DNA from: Anaerolineae bacterium
GTDB lineage: Bacteria > Chloroflexota > Anaerolineae > Aggregatilineales > UBA2796
NCBI GenBank assembly: GCA_019637615.1
Contig: JAHBVJ010000012.1
Span: 62,001 to 126,000 of the forward strand
Length of the DNA stretch: 64,000 bases
Direction of reading: 5' to 3'
This document shows positions 1 through 9,034 of this stretch, piece after piece (the stretch's first letter is position 1; the number at the start of each line of letters is the position of its first letter). A program made the position numbers and the translations under genes. The notes under the pieces are model-generated. The model was not told the DNA's origin. It saw nothing but the letters and a program-made list of their open reading frames with translations, and did no database searches.

Positions 1-201
1 AGTCCACGCACTGCGGTCACCACTTTCGAAAACATCCGTGAATGGCAGTTCAACGCTAGGGATAGCTTTGACGGTTTTAGGAGCCAGCCGGAAATACAGT
101 CCGTAATTCAAGACGCCGAGTGCAACAATGGTAAGCCCGATGGGCAGCCACGTTTTGGCGAAGCGCGGCGATGTGAATAGTCTGCGGATAGTTCCTATCA
201 T
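1..201 (-). CDS. Membrane-anchored protein, N-terminal part (cut by window edge)
   Basis: This is an incomplete gene: 67 codons are read from an ATG at 201 to the window edge without a stop. The N-terminus is short and basic (IRRLFTSPRFAKTW) and leads into one hydrophobic helix (LPIGLTIVALGVLNYGLYF, residues 19-37). A segment rich in acidic and aromatic residues follows (FTDVFESGDRSAWT). That is the pattern of a signal-anchor protein with an extracytoplasmic domain. The DVFESG..SAWT stretch resembles the start of jelly-roll (LamG/DUF1080-like) domains, but too little is present to assign a family. Confidence 0.6.
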   Translation of the reverse strand, partial: MIGTIRRLFTSPRFAKTWLPIGLTIVALGVLNYGLYFRLAPKTVKAIPSVELPFTDVFESGDRSAWT

Positions 202-514
202 GACACGTTCATCTCTGGTGAATTGCATAATCTTCACAACATTATAGGAACGACTCTCAATACTTCGTTGAACAAAACCATATCCAACACCCGAAGTCTT
301 TATGAATTTGAGATGTCTAAATTTTGTGGAATTGTAAGACCAGCAGCAGAAATAAGCGTTGCAAATGTCAACAAATGATTAAGATTACATTGATATGCGC
401 TGTTACTTTATTAAGGTGTAAAACTGGGAAATGCGGGTGACGGTAGCCACTTTGCTCATTGAGCACGCGGTCATACGAAATTGCACGCACAAGGGAGTGA
501 AACACAGCGCGATC
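202..514. other. Intergenic region, divergent promoters expected
   Basis: AT-rich stretch between the minus-strand membrane protein and the plus-strand glycosyltransferase. I see no RNA gene, hairpin or convincing -35/-10 pair. The open frame of the next gene extends back to an ATG at 431, so part of this stretch would be coding if that start were used. Confidence 0.4.
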
Positions 515-1324
515 ATGGATACAACAACAGCGCAATATACTGCCTACGAACAGTGGAAAACGATACCGCTTTCAGAGCCGCCCGTTCTGAGTATCATCAT
601 CCCTGCTTACAACGAGAGTGAACGCATCATCCCCACCATTGGCGCGGTTGCCTATGCCGTCAGCAGCATGGGGATGCCGTGGGAATTGATCATCAGTGAT
701 GACGGCAGCCGTGATGATACCGTGGCGCAGGTCGAACAACTGGCGCTTGTCAATGCCCGTGTGATCAAAGCACCGCAAAATGGCGGCAAAGGCAGTGCAG
801 TGCGGCGCGGCATGTTGGCGGCACGTGGCGAATTATGGGTGTTCACTGATGCGGATAACAGCTCGCCCATCGAAGAACTGCCCAAACTGTTAGCGCCCTT
901 GCGCAATGGTGCCGATATGACGCTCGGATCGCGCGGCATGGCGGAAAGCAGCGTGGTCGGCAAGAGCGGCTTACGTTTGCTGATGAGCAGTGTTTTGAAC
1001 AAACTCGTCAAGCTCGGCTTGGGGCTACCTTATGCCGACACACAGTGCGGCTTTAAGGCATTCAAAGCCGTCACCGCCAAGAAGCTGTTCAAGGCGCAAA
1101 CCATTGACGGTTTCAGCTTCGACCTCGAACTGCTGTATCTAGTCCAACGCTTCAAGCTGACGGCCGTAGAAGTTCCCATCAGTTGGTATGACGCACCGGG
1201 CAGCAAAGTGCAGTCGCTGAAACACTCCCTTCAATTCTTGAAAGATATGTTGCGCATCCGCAAGCAGGATTTGCTAGGTCAGTATCAATTGTCCGCCGCC
1301 GATGTCGATGTGAAATTAGCCTAG
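515..1324 (+). CDS. Family 2 glycosyltransferase (dolichyl-phosphate glucosyltransferase-like)
   Basis: Predicted to transfer a sugar from a nucleotide donor to a lipid-phosphate carrier at the cytoplasmic membrane. It carries the GT-A marks in order: SIIIPAYNE near the N-terminus, the donor-binding ISDDGSRDDT, the GKGSAVRRGM loop, the metal-binding TDADNSSP (DxD) and TLGSR. The later segment DTQCGFKAF followed by GFSFDLELL is typical of the DPG synthase (Alg5/GtrB-like) branch. No C-terminal membrane helices are seen. I chose ATG 515 (269 aa) because the first 28 codons of the longer frame from 431 do not look like family sequence. The next gene, also a glycosyltransferase, follows after 18 bases, so the two are probably co-transcribed. 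The acceptor is not known. Confidence 0.85.
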   Translation: MDTTTAQYTAYEQWKTIPLSEPPVLSIIIPAYNESERIIPTIGAVAYAVSSMGMPWELIISDDGSRDDTVAQVEQLALVNARVIKAPQNGGKGSAVRRGMLAARGELWVFTDADNSSPIEELPKLLAPLRNGADMTLGSRGMAESSVVGKSGLRLLMSSVLNKLVKLGLGLPYADTQCGFKAFKAVTAKKLFKAQTIDGFSFDLELLYLVQRFKLTAVEVPISWYDAPGSKVQSLKHSLQFLKDMLRIRKQDLLGQYQLSAADVDVKLA

Positions 1325-1342
1325 CCAAGCGAGATAATCACC

Positions 1343-2560
1343 ATGCGTATTGCGCTGATCACCACCTATCCACCGAGCCGGGGTACTCTGAACGAGTATG
1401 CCTATCATCTCGTGCAGCAGATCGCGACCAAGCCAGAAGTCACCGAACTGATCATCCTTGGGGATAAAGTCGCGGAACCAGAAGGTCAACTTCCGCCTAA
1501 CGTGCGTATCGAGCGCATCTGGCAGTACGGAGATAAGTTCAACAATATCCGCATCGTACGTGCCTTACGCCGTATTCGTCCAGATATTGCATGGTTTAAC
1601 CTGCAATTCACCTTGTTCGGCGCTGATCCACTCAGTGCGACGGCGGGCTTGCTGACGCCACTACTAACCCGTCTGAGCGGCATCTGTTCGGTAGTCTTGA
1701 TGCATAACCTGATGGAGACGACCGATCTGGGCAGTGCAGTTGGCGTCAAAAGCCCCGTGAAAGAAGCCATTTATCGGCTAGGCGGTGCGCTGGTTACCAG
1801 AGCCTTACTATCGGCTAATCTCGTCACCACCACATTACCGCGCTACGTGGAAATTCTGCGCAAGAAGTACCATGTTGATGACGTGATCCTGACTCCACAC
1901 GGCGCATTTACTGAGAGTACGTTGCCTCACTTCGCAGAGGTGCCTTCGCGAGTACTGATGACGTTCGGCAAATTCGGAACCTACAAACGTGTCGAAACGT
2001 TGATCGAAGCCTATGCCACTCTGCGCGAGTCCGGTACAACCTGCAAACTCGTGATCGCGGGCAGCGACAGTCCCAATTCCCCCGGTTATCTGGAAGAGGT
2101 TCGTCAGCGCTACCTGCATGTGCCTGATATCACCTTCACCGGCTACGTGGCAGAAGATGAAGTGCCTCGCCTCTTTAACGACTCGCAGATCGTCGTTCTG
2201 CCTTACAACAGCACCACTGGCAGCAGTGGGGTGCTGCATCAGGCTGGCAGCTATGGCAAGCCAGTAGTGATGCCGCGCATTGGCGACCTTGCTGAGTTAA
2301 CAGATTCCGAGGGCTTCGGCGCAGTTTACTTCACGCCCGATGATGTGCAAAGTATGGCAGCTTCCATTAAGGCACTGCTGGATGACCCTGACCAGTGCCG
2401 CGAACTTGGCACCAAAAATTTCGTGGCTACACGCGGCTTGACGATCAATGAAGTAATCGACTGGTATTTACTGCACTTCGAGCGCCTGCTGGACAAGACA
2501 AACAGTGCTACTCGCGCACATGCAGCGGAGGTGGAACCAGCCGCATTCGAGCAGCCTTAA
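1343..2560 (+). CDS. Glycosyltransferase, GT4/GT-B type
   Basis: A 405-aa GT-B enzyme. The N-terminal Rossmann domain opens MRIALITTYPPSRGTLNEYA, the usual start of GT4 proteins. The C-terminal donor-binding domain has FGKFGTYKRVETLIEAY, LVIAGSDS, ITFTGYVAEDEVPRLF and the NDP-sugar-binding stretch SSGVLHQAGSYGKPVV, where GT4 enzymes carry an EX7E-like motif. It follows the GT2 gene closely, which suggests a shared role in making a surface glycan or glycolipid. Donor and acceptor cannot be read from the sequence. Confidence 0.87.
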   Translation: MRIALITTYPPSRGTLNEYAYHLVQQIATKPEVTELIILGDKVAEPEGQLPPNVRIERIWQYGDKFNNIRIVRALRRIRPDIAWFNLQFTLFGADPLSATAGLLTPLLTRLSGICSVVLMHNLMETTDLGSAVGVKSPVKEAIYRLGGALVTRALLSANLVTTTLPRYVEILRKKYHVDDVILTPHGAFTESTLPHFAEVPSRVLMTFGKFGTYKRVETLIEAYATLRESGTTCKLVIAGSDSPNSPGYLEEVRQRYLHVPDITFTGYVAEDEVPRLFNDSQIVVLPYNSTTGSSGVLHQAGSYGKPVVMPRIGDLAELTDSEGFGAVYFTPDDVQSMAASIKALLDDPDQCRELGTKNFVATRGLTINEVIDWYLLHFERLLDKTNSATRAHAAEVEPAAFEQP

Positions 2561-2673
2561 AACTAAAACGTATATTGTCCGGCGCAGCGATCCGAGCATG
2601 ATTATCCATCACTAGAAAGGAGTACAGCATAGTTTCGGATGCCCTCTCGGCAGCAAGACTATGTTAATCGCTT

Positions 2674-3006
2674 ATGGAAATTCAGACAGAACAACCTAAT
2701 TCTCAAACATTGGTACTGCGGTTAAGCGGGCGTTTCGATGCCAACACGATTGGCGACGTGAAATCGCGGTGGACAGCGCAAGATGTTATTCACTATGTGA
2801 TCATTGACCTATCTGGCACAACGTTTATCGACTCGATGGCGCTGGCGACTCTTTCCAGCGGCATGAAAACCACCCGTCAACGTGGTGGAGAACTATTACT
2901 AGTGAACTTGTCTGAAGTAGCCCGCGTGATTTTCGAACTTACCTCGATGGACAAAGCGTTTCGTATTCTCCCGACGGTCGATGAGGCACTTACGCTCACC
3001 GTTTAG
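2674..3006 (+). CDS. Anti-sigma factor antagonist (STAS domain)
   Basis: A 110-aa single STAS domain. The core strand IIDLSGTTFIDSMALATLSSGMKTTRQRGGELLLVNL contains the serine of the DS(M/S) motif, which partner-switching kinases phosphorylate in the SpoIIAA/RsbV family. Unphosphorylated antagonist would bind the kinase and free its target. It is the first gene of a five-gene plus-strand run with a PP2C phosphatase, a HATPase kinase, a second STAS protein and a response regulator. No strong ribosome site precedes the ATG. Confidence 0.9.
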   Translation: MEIQTEQPNSQTLVLRLSGRFDANTIGDVKSRWTAQDVIHYVIIDLSGTTFIDSMALATLSSGMKTTRQRGGELLLVNLSEVARVIFELTSMDKAFRILPTVDEALTLTV

Positions 3007-3051
3007 TTCTCCTACGGATTAACGTGAGCGTCAATTGCGGAGTGAACGCAC

Positions 3052-4323
3052 ATGAAGATTGCTGGTGTTTCCGAAATACAAGAAAATCGGATCAAGCAGT
3101 TGGAAAGCGAACTAGAGGAAATGACCGTAGCGGTTGTCCACGCGTGGGATCAACTGGCTGCGCTCATGAATGCCAGTCCGCAAGCCACTAACCCGACGCA
3201 AGACGCGGTATCCGTCATCGAGGCGATCATGACGGCAGTCGACGCCGAGCTAGGTGCAATTTTTCTGATCGAACGCGAAGACAGCCCAGCTCAATATTTT
3301 GTTATCCCTTCCAATATCATCGATGCACAAGCCATGCTACAGCGTCTTGGCGATTTACATAATCTTGCCGCCATTCTAACAGTCAATCATCTGCCGATCT
3401 GGAATGGCAGTTTTTCCGATTGGCTGTTTGCGCCGATCCGTGTCAATCAAGATGTTGTCGGTGTGGTGGGTGTCGGGCACGGCAACGATCAGCGCAAGTT
3501 CACCGCCAGCGAGGCCCGCATCTTGCTGCGCATGACCGAACGTGCCGCTGGCTATATCGCCGCATCGAGTCTGGCGCTTAGTCACGAACGCGAGCAAAGG
3601 CTGGCACATGAAATGGAAATTGCTGGCTTGATCCAGCGTTCACTCCAACCATTGGGTCTTCCGAATTCGTTTGGGGTTGATGTTGCCGCGCACTGGCAAC
3701 CCGCTCAAAATGTTGGCGGGGATGCGTGGGGATGGGTGCAGCAACCAGATGGGACTTTGGCCTGCTTTATCCTCGATGTGGCGGGCAAAGGGATTCCGGC
3801 TGCCTTAGCTGCCGTTGCGCTCCACAACGCCATCAAAATCACTCTCCACATGGGGCTTGATCCCGTCGATGTGCTCCGCACAGTTAATGAGGAAGTCTAT
3901 GACTCGTATACGAATGCGAACCTCATCGCGACAGCGACCATCCTAACTTATCATCCGTGGTCACGGCAGCTAACATGTACCAGTGCTGGTCATCCGCCAA
4001 CCTTAGTGAAGACAACAGACACTTGGTTGTCGTGGCGTGCTAATTTCCCACCGCTGGGCATGATCCCCGACTACGAGATTACGGAAAATTCTTCTTGTCA
4101 TAGAGTGCTGTATCCGGGCGATCTGGTCGTGTGTTTCAGCGATGGCTACACCGAGATCGAAGTTGGCAACGGGTTGTGGGGCGTGCAGGGTGTTCGTGCG
4201 GTGATCCCGGACGAGGTGGACAGTGCCGAACAGGTCGTGACCGCCGTACGGCAGGCCGCCGATAAATTAGAATCGGACGGCATCTTACACGATGACCAGA
4301 CCTTGCTGGTGCTGCATATTTGA
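3052..4323 (+). CDS. GAF-containing SpoIIE/RsbU-type PP2C serine phosphatase
   Basis: A 423-aa cytosolic phosphatase with a short N-terminal coiled coil (residues 7-40), a GAF-like sensor (about 45-180) and a C-terminal PPM/SpoIIE catalytic domain (about 195-423). Metal-binding and core motifs are visible: QNVGGDAWGW, FILDVAGKGIPAALAA, ATILTYHPW, SAGHPP, LVCFSDGYTEIE and HDDQTLLVL. In this family the enzyme removes phosphate from the STAS antagonist, so it should reset the STAS proteins encoded on either side. A good ribosome site (GGAG, 9 bases upstream) supports ATG 3052. Confidence 0.92.
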   Translation: MKIAGVSEIQENRIKQLESELEEMTVAVVHAWDQLAALMNASPQATNPTQDAVSVIEAIMTAVDAELGAIFLIEREDSPAQYFVIPSNIIDAQAMLQRLGDLHNLAAILTVNHLPIWNGSFSDWLFAPIRVNQDVVGVVGVGHGNDQRKFTASEARILLRMTERAAGYIAASSLALSHEREQRLAHEMEIAGLIQRSLQPLGLPNSFGVDVAAHWQPAQNVGGDAWGWVQQPDGTLACFILDVAGKGIPAALAAVALHNAIKITLHMGLDPVDVLRTVNEEVYDSYTNANLIATATILTYHPWSRQLTCTSAGHPPTLVKTTDTWLSWRANFPPLGMIPDYEITENSSCHRVLYPGDLVVCFSDGYTEIEVGNGLWGVQGVRAVIPDEVDSAEQVVTAVRQAADKLESDGILHDDQTLLVLHI

Positions 4324-4345
4324 GTGCCAAAGGAGTGCATTAGGG

Positions 4346-4744
4346 ATGAACGCTACATTGACGATTCCGGCGGAACTGGACGCGTTGGAACAGCTTGGCG
4401 AGTTTATTCAGCAACTCACTGAAGGGCGTGACGAACGGTTACGAATGCAACTCACGCTGGCCGTCCACGAATTGTGCATGAACATCATCCAACATGCTTA
4501 CGCGGGCGAGGCTGGCTCAATTCAGGTGGATGCCCAGACCGATGATGAAACGATTCAATTCATTGTTCAAGACAGTTCTGAGCACACCTATGAACAAGCC
4601 ACGGTGGTCGCTCCTGATCCCTTCGATCTGCCTGAACACGGTTGGGGAATGATCATCCTTACGCGTGTGATGGATAGCATCGACTATCAACGACTTGAAC
4701 ATGGTAACCGCTGGTACCTAACGAAAGGTTGGTCAAAGAGTTGA
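4346..4744 (+). CDS. Serine kinase / anti-sigma regulatory factor (RsbW-like HATPase)
   Basis: A 132-aa GHKL ATPase of the RsbW/SpoIIAB type. The N box is LAVHELCMNIIQHAY, the next ATP-lid motif is IQFIVQDSSE, and a glycine-containing EHGWGMIILTRVMD stands where the G2 box is expected. It should phosphorylate the STAS partners. ATG 4346 is chosen over the upstream extension because AGGAG lies 13-17 bases ahead and family similarity begins there. Its stop overlaps the next ATG by one base (TGATG), which indicates translational coupling. The target it restrains, a sigma factor or something else, is not visible in the cassette. Confidence 0.9.
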   Translation: MNATLTIPAELDALEQLGEFIQQLTEGRDERLRMQLTLAVHELCMNIIQHAYAGEAGSIQVDAQTDDETIQFIVQDSSEHTYEQATVVAPDPFDLPEHGWGMIILTRVMDSIDYQRLEHGNRWYLTKGWSKS

Positions 4745-5070
4745 TGACAGAACAGATACAGATTCTTCAAGCGCCTTCCCGTCTTGATGCAGTCTATGCC
4801 CCGACACTGAGGAATGACGTTGCCCTCGCCGCACAAGCCGGAGTCACGGTGCTCATCGTGGATTTTACCGATACCGTCTTTATCGATAGCTCTGGCATGG
4901 CAGCACTCGTTAGTGGACACAAGGCCATGCGGCAAAAGAATGGGCGTTTTGTCCTCGCGAATGTGCATGGGGGCGCACGCGAAATCTTTGATCTGACCCG
5001 AATGGATTTAGTATTTACGATGACGCCATCGGTGGAAGCAGCCCGCCGTACTTATGGAGATGGAGTATGA
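4744..5070 (+). CDS. Second anti-sigma factor antagonist (STAS domain)
   Basis: A 108-aa STAS protein with the core LIVDFTDTVFIDSSGMAALVSGHKAMRQ. The DSSGM motif keeps both candidate phospho-acceptor serines. It differs clearly from the STAS protein encoded at 2674, so the two are not a recent duplication and may answer to different inputs. It is translationally coupled to the kinase before it (one-base overlap) and to the response regulator after it (four-base ATGA overlap). Confidence 0.9.
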   Translation: MTEQIQILQAPSRLDAVYAPTLRNDVALAAQAGVTVLIVDFTDTVFIDSSGMAALVSGHKAMRQKNGRFVLANVHGGAREIFDLTRMDLVFTMTPSVEAARRTYGDGV

Positions 5071-5441
5071 ATCCTTCAGTCCTTGTTATCGATGACGAGT
5101 TAGTCACACGGCGGGTGGTGATGCACACCTTGAAAAGCATTCAGATTGACGTGGTCGACGCCGTCAATGCCGCTCATGCGCTGGAGATCGCGCGAGATCA
5201 TCACTTCAACCTGATGCTGGTAGACATCAATCTACCGGATATGGACGGCTTTACGCTCATCAACCACCTGAAGCAGTTTGAGCATCTACGAGACACACCC
5301 GCCATCGTTTTCACCGCCCGCAATAATCCGAATGATGACCTAAGAACCGCCGAGGTGGGCGCAGTAGACTTGTTGTATAAGCCGTTTAGTACCCAAGAAC
5401 TACGTGATCGGGTGCTTCGCAACATGACGATCAACGAGTAA
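5067..5441 (+). CDS. Single-domain response regulator (CheY-like receiver)
   Basis: A 124-aa receiver with no output domain. Expected residues are present: the acidic pair in VLVIDDELVTRR, the phospho-acceptor Asp in LMLVDINLPDMDGF, the Thr of IVFTAR and the Lys of LLYKPFS. It ends the partner-switching cassette and converges on the hybrid kinase gene at 5464. The natural inference is that the kinase phosphorylates this receiver, which then acts on the phosphatase or a STAS partner. Confidence 0.92.
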   Translation: MNPSVLVIDDELVTRRVVMHTLKSIQIDVVDAVNAAHALEIARDHHFNLMLVDINLPDMDGFTLINHLKQFEHLRDTPAIVFTARNNPNDDLRTAEVGAVDLLYKPFSTQELRDRVLRNMTINE

Positions 5442-5463
5442 GGGATGATGCCCCGATACGAAC

Positions 5464-7989
5464 TCAGGAGCGCTCTCCGCTAATCCATTGGGTTATCAGC
5501 AGTCTCAGTTGCTTCCCCGAAAACGGCTTTTCGATGATGTCGTTCATCCCTGCCTTGATGAATTCATGTTGCTCTTCCGGCAAGATCGAAGCTGTCACGG
5601 CTATGATTGGTATTGTCGCGTAGAGTCCGCCAAGCATGCGGATGCGTTGTGTCGCTTCGAGACCATCCATTTCCGGCATATGAATATCCATCAGAATCAA
5701 GGAATAGGTCTGTTCCTGAAGTTTCGCCAGTGCTTGCGCCCCGTTTTCTACGATGTCCACGCCATAGCCTAACCGCTTTAACGTCATCTTCATCAAATGC
5801 TGATTAATTGGATTGTCTTCCGCCACCAAGATGCGATGCAGCGGCTCCGTGACCCCGATCTGATCCTTATTCTGGTGAATATCATCAACATCGGGCTGAT
5901 GCGCTGAGGGGTCAGGTGTGATAGCATAGGCCAACGTAAACGCAAACGTACTGCCTTCGCCTACTGTGCTATTCACTGTTAGTTCACCGCCCATCAGGTT
6001 GATGATCTGTTTAGAGATCGCCAACCCCAACCCACTCCCACCATATTTCCGCGTGATGCTACCATCCGCTTGCACAAACGGCTCGAAAATATTGGCTAGC
6101 TGATTTTCTGGAATACCAATGCCTGTATCCCGCACAGCAAATTGTATACGAACGCGCTCCTTGCTTTCGCTGACGGCTGTAACGCGCACTTCAATTTCGC
6201 CCGTTGCGGTGAATTTGACCGCATTGTTGACCAAGTTCATCAACACTTGCCGCAAGCGCGTGGGATCGGTTTCAATCCGTCGGGGAAGAGTTGCGTCAAA
6301 TGCGCTGAACAAGCGCACTGGCTTATTTCCAGCATGAGACTGTCCGATGGCAATGACCTCATTAACCAGTTCGGTGATGGAGACTGACTTGTGTTCAAAC
6401 ACCAACTTGCCGGACTCAGACTTGGAAAAATCGAGGATGTCATCCAAGATGCGGAGCAGGTGTCGTGCGCTGGAAAGTGCCGTGTTGGCAAATTCACGCT
6501 GATCAGTATTCAACTGTGTTTCGAGCAGCAGTTCCAACATGCCGAGCATCCCTGTCATGGGCGTCCGCACTTCATGACTCATATTCGACATGAATTCGCT
6601 CTTGAGTCTGACCGAACGCAACGCTTCATCGCGTGCCTGAATAAGTGCAGCTTGAGCCTGCTGCCGTTCGACGGCACGCCCATAGCTGTCTGCCACTGAC
6701 CGCACAATAGTAATTTCCTCTGGCAGCCATTGACGTGGATGGCGCGAATCACTGACGCCCAGAAAACCACGCAACCGCCCGTCGATGTAAAACGGCAATA
6801 TCATGATGGCGTGGATTTGACGTTCGCGCAGCCCTTCTCGTACGTCATCTGGCAGCGTGTCGATCTGGGGAGCGGCAATCAGACGGTCATTGGTCAGGAG
6901 CGACATAATCGTGCGCATCGTGCCATCAATGGCTAACCCTTGAGATTGGATTTTTTGCGATGGCGTGCCGACACTGCACCACTCATAAATATTATCCATC
7001 AATTGTTCGTCATCCCGTATCTTATAGAGATAGATGCGGGTTACCACAAGGAAGGCACCGAGTAATGGTAAAAGGTCGTTGATGGCGGTCGAGGCGTCAT
7101 CCGTTTTGAAGAATTTGGCGGCAATGGCACTTTGGATCTGTTCAAATTCGAATAAGTGCTGCTGACGCATCCGGTACTGTACTGCGTCTGTAACATCGCG
7201 CACCACGACGGTGACGCCGAGCAGCTTAGAAATCGTCGTATCAAAAAACGGAGACACACTCGCCGCATAATAAGTTTCTTGATCCTTTTCGATCGCGCTG
7301 TATTCCACCTGCTGAATTTGCAGGGTTGAGATGACCGTATTGATCGCCTGTGTGAGGTGCGTCGAAAGTATCTCCGGCAAGACATCTTGAAACCGCTTAC
7401 CGATAATGGCATCCGCTGGTGTAAGGGGGGTGCTGCGCAGCGCCGATTTTGCGCTTTGATGGTAAAACAAGATGTGCCCGTGTAAATTGACCGCGAAGAT
7501 CAAGTCTTCAAGCGAGGCTATCAGGGATTGCAATTGCTCGTCGCTGGTTCGGGCAGTGGCAATGGCAACTGGTTCGGGCATCGCTATCCAATTATCGACT
7601 TGCGGATTGTTTGGCGTCGCTGATTGCTCCACGATGATTAGGAAACTACCGACAATACTACGATTAATGTCGTGGAGAGTACGTGAGGCCACTTGCACCC
7701 AGAGAGGTTCTTGCGCGGTAGCCAGCATCGCGCCGTAATAACTCCATTCCGGTGCATTCATGCCGGGGTCTGGCAACTGACCATCGGTGGCAATGACCAG
7801 TTCGAACAAGTGCTTGCCAACGAGAGCGGCTTTGGTGCTCCCGATTAATGCAGTCAATCGTTCGCTGGCAAATACAATTGTGTTAGCGATATCAACGATG
7901 AGCATCGCTTCCGCCACCATCGACGCCAACGAACTGTTCGCCGAAGGTATCCAGTTATTCAGTGCTTCGTGTAACGGTTCGGAAGTCAT
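5464..7989 (-). CDS. Hybrid sensor histidine kinase (PAS-PAS-GAF-HisKA-HATPase-REC)
   Basis: An 841-aa cytosolic hybrid kinase. Order of domains: PAS (about 25-125), PAS (about 150-270), GAF (about 285-450), HisKA dimerisation domain with the phospho-acceptor His in FMSNMSHEVRTPMTGML, HATPase_c with NLVNNAVKFT, DTGIGIPE and GGSGLGLAIS, and a C-terminal receiver (about 715-835) with the Asp in LILMDIHMPEMDG. No membrane helices are seen, so the sensory input is probably intracellular. It converges tail to tail with the partner-switching cassette, 22 bases apart, and is the likely partner of the receiver encoded at 5067. Confidence 0.93.
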   Translation of the reverse strand: MTSEPLHEALNNWIPSANSSLASMVAEAMLIVDIANTIVFASERLTALIGSTKAALVGKHLFELVIATDGQLPDPGMNAPEWSYYGAMLATAQEPLWVQVASRTLHDINRSIVGSFLIIVEQSATPNNPQVDNWIAMPEPVAIATARTSDEQLQSLIASLEDLIFAVNLHGHILFYHQSAKSALRSTPLTPADAIIGKRFQDVLPEILSTHLTQAINTVISTLQIQQVEYSAIEKDQETYYAASVSPFFDTTISKLLGVTVVVRDVTDAVQYRMRQQHLFEFEQIQSAIAAKFFKTDDASTAINDLLPLLGAFLVVTRIYLYKIRDDEQLMDNIYEWCSVGTPSQKIQSQGLAIDGTMRTIMSLLTNDRLIAAPQIDTLPDDVREGLRERQIHAIMILPFYIDGRLRGFLGVSDSRHPRQWLPEEITIVRSVADSYGRAVERQQAQAALIQARDEALRSVRLKSEFMSNMSHEVRTPMTGMLGMLELLLETQLNTDQREFANTALSSARHLLRILDDILDFSKSESGKLVFEHKSVSITELVNEVIAIGQSHAGNKPVRLFSAFDATLPRRIETDPTRLRQVLMNLVNNAVKFTATGEIEVRVTAVSESKERVRIQFAVRDTGIGIPENQLANIFEPFVQADGSITRKYGGSGLGLAISKQIINLMGGELTVNSTVGEGSTFAFTLAYAITPDPSAHQPDVDDIHQNKDQIGVTEPLHRILVAEDNPINQHLMKMTLKRLGYGVDIVENGAQALAKLQEQTYSLILMDIHMPEMDGLEATQRIRMLGGLYATIPIIAVTASILPEEQHEFIKAGMNDIIEKPFSGKQLRLLITQWISGERS

Positions 7990-8424
7990 GGCGCGCCAAC
8001 AGCAACATCAATGAGCGATAGCGGATAGTGTCGCACATTTCTGACGCTCCCAATATCTCAACATTAATCCAATGGTTAAGATAACGTACGTCAGCAGCAG
8101 TTTCACGCTAAATAGCAGCCGTGCGTGTGGTGATTTTGAAACAGAATCACAATAAGTTTGGGATTGACGCATCAGATTTCTGAAAAGTCATTTATTAGGT
8201 TGCACTCATCTTTTCTTAGGCGTAAAAGTTGGATAACGCCCGATATTGACGTAGCTGGGGTTGCGGCACTTGCGCAGCAGCAATCGGAGAAGGTAAATCC
8301 AACTATGCGCGAGCCGCTTGTTGCCTGCTAGACCATAGGCAAACTGAATATCAGCACCGCTACTGGTCGTCAAATTATTCTTTATAGACGTGACGCAGTT
8401 GGACAAACTTGCCAAAATGGTGGT
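7990..8424. other. Intergenic region without a recognisable gene
   Basis: About 435 bases between the hybrid kinase start and the transposase remnant. A 79-codon minus-strand frame at 8206-8445 has no family resemblance and no ribosome site. The stretch may include the eroded left end of the IS701-like element, but I cannot place an inverted repeat. Confidence 0.35.
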
Positions 8425-8834
8425 ATGAACGCACCGAAATGCCATGAATACGACTATATCAATTTCTTAGTGGCAGCGCAGACGGTATTTAGCACGTTGG
8501 AAGCAGCCCGCACGCATCCGGCAGGAGCAAGGGTACCGCGCATGACGCCTACACGCGACTACTACAACGCCTACCGCCGAACAGTGCGGCGTTGTGGAGC
8601 GAAGTGCAAGCCTGTATCGACCTGAGTTTAGGGCTATTAGTACTGGATGACAGTACGTTGGACAAGCCGTATGCCAGTCAGATGGCCTTGGTGAGTCGGC
8701 ATTGGTCGGGCAAACATCATGCCGTCGTGCAAGGAATAAACCTCATCAGTTTGGTGTGGACAGATGGCAATGCGTGTTTGCCGTGCGATTTCCGGTTGTA
8801 TAACAAGGCGCAGGATGGGCTGGATAAGAATGAC
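8425..8834 (+). pseudogene. IS701-like transposase, frameshifted 5' fragment
   Basis: Remnant of a DDE transposase of the IS701-like type. Frame one reads MNAPKCHEYDYINFLVAAQ through ARTHPAGARVP. The match resumes one frame over as HDAYTRLLQRLPPNSAALW, then LLVLDDSTLDKPYA (with the first catalytic Asp), RHWSGKHHAVVQGIN and LYNKAQDGLDKNDH. The switch is explained by loss of one base at about 8538-8539. The gene stops abruptly near 8834, where sequence of an unrelated minus-strand gene begins, so the C-terminal half including the catalytic Glu is gone. It cannot make active transposase. Confidence 0.8.
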
Positions 8835-8933
8835 CATAATATCGTTGAGCAGTGGTCGAAGATAGGCCGCAAGGTCTAGATATTCTTGCATTCCAGCATC
8901 GTTAGGCCATACTTCAAAAATGACAGCAATCAC
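8834..8933 (-). pseudogene. Antibiotic biosynthesis monooxygenase (ABM) domain, 5' fragment
   Basis: Read on the minus strand from a GTG at 8933 (GAGG 11 bases upstream), the sequence gives VIAVIFEVWPNDAGM and then EYLDLAAYLRPLLNDI. This matches the N-terminus of small ABM-fold proteins, which normally continue into DGFISIERF. Here the match stops at about 8834, and the next codons are the antisense of the transposase remnant. A deletion seems to have fused the two broken genes head to head. It lies just downstream of the phosphotriesterase-like gene on the same strand. Confidence 0.6.
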
Positions 8934-9034
8934 AGGCAGTTGATCCTCGCAGCATTTGTGTTGACCGCATAATAGCATATTGCTGAGTATATAGTCGCCT
9001 CACGTCGATGCGCATCGAAGTGTGCTTGCGGCTT

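Noticed and set aside
8206..8445. 79-codon minus-strand frame
   Set aside because: Low-complexity basic end, no ribosome site, overlaps the transposase remnant start.
9005..9018. Perfect palindrome TCGATGCGCATCGA considered as an operator
   Set aside because: It lies downstream of the phosphotriesterase gene next to pseudogene remnants, with no promoter nearby; may be chance.
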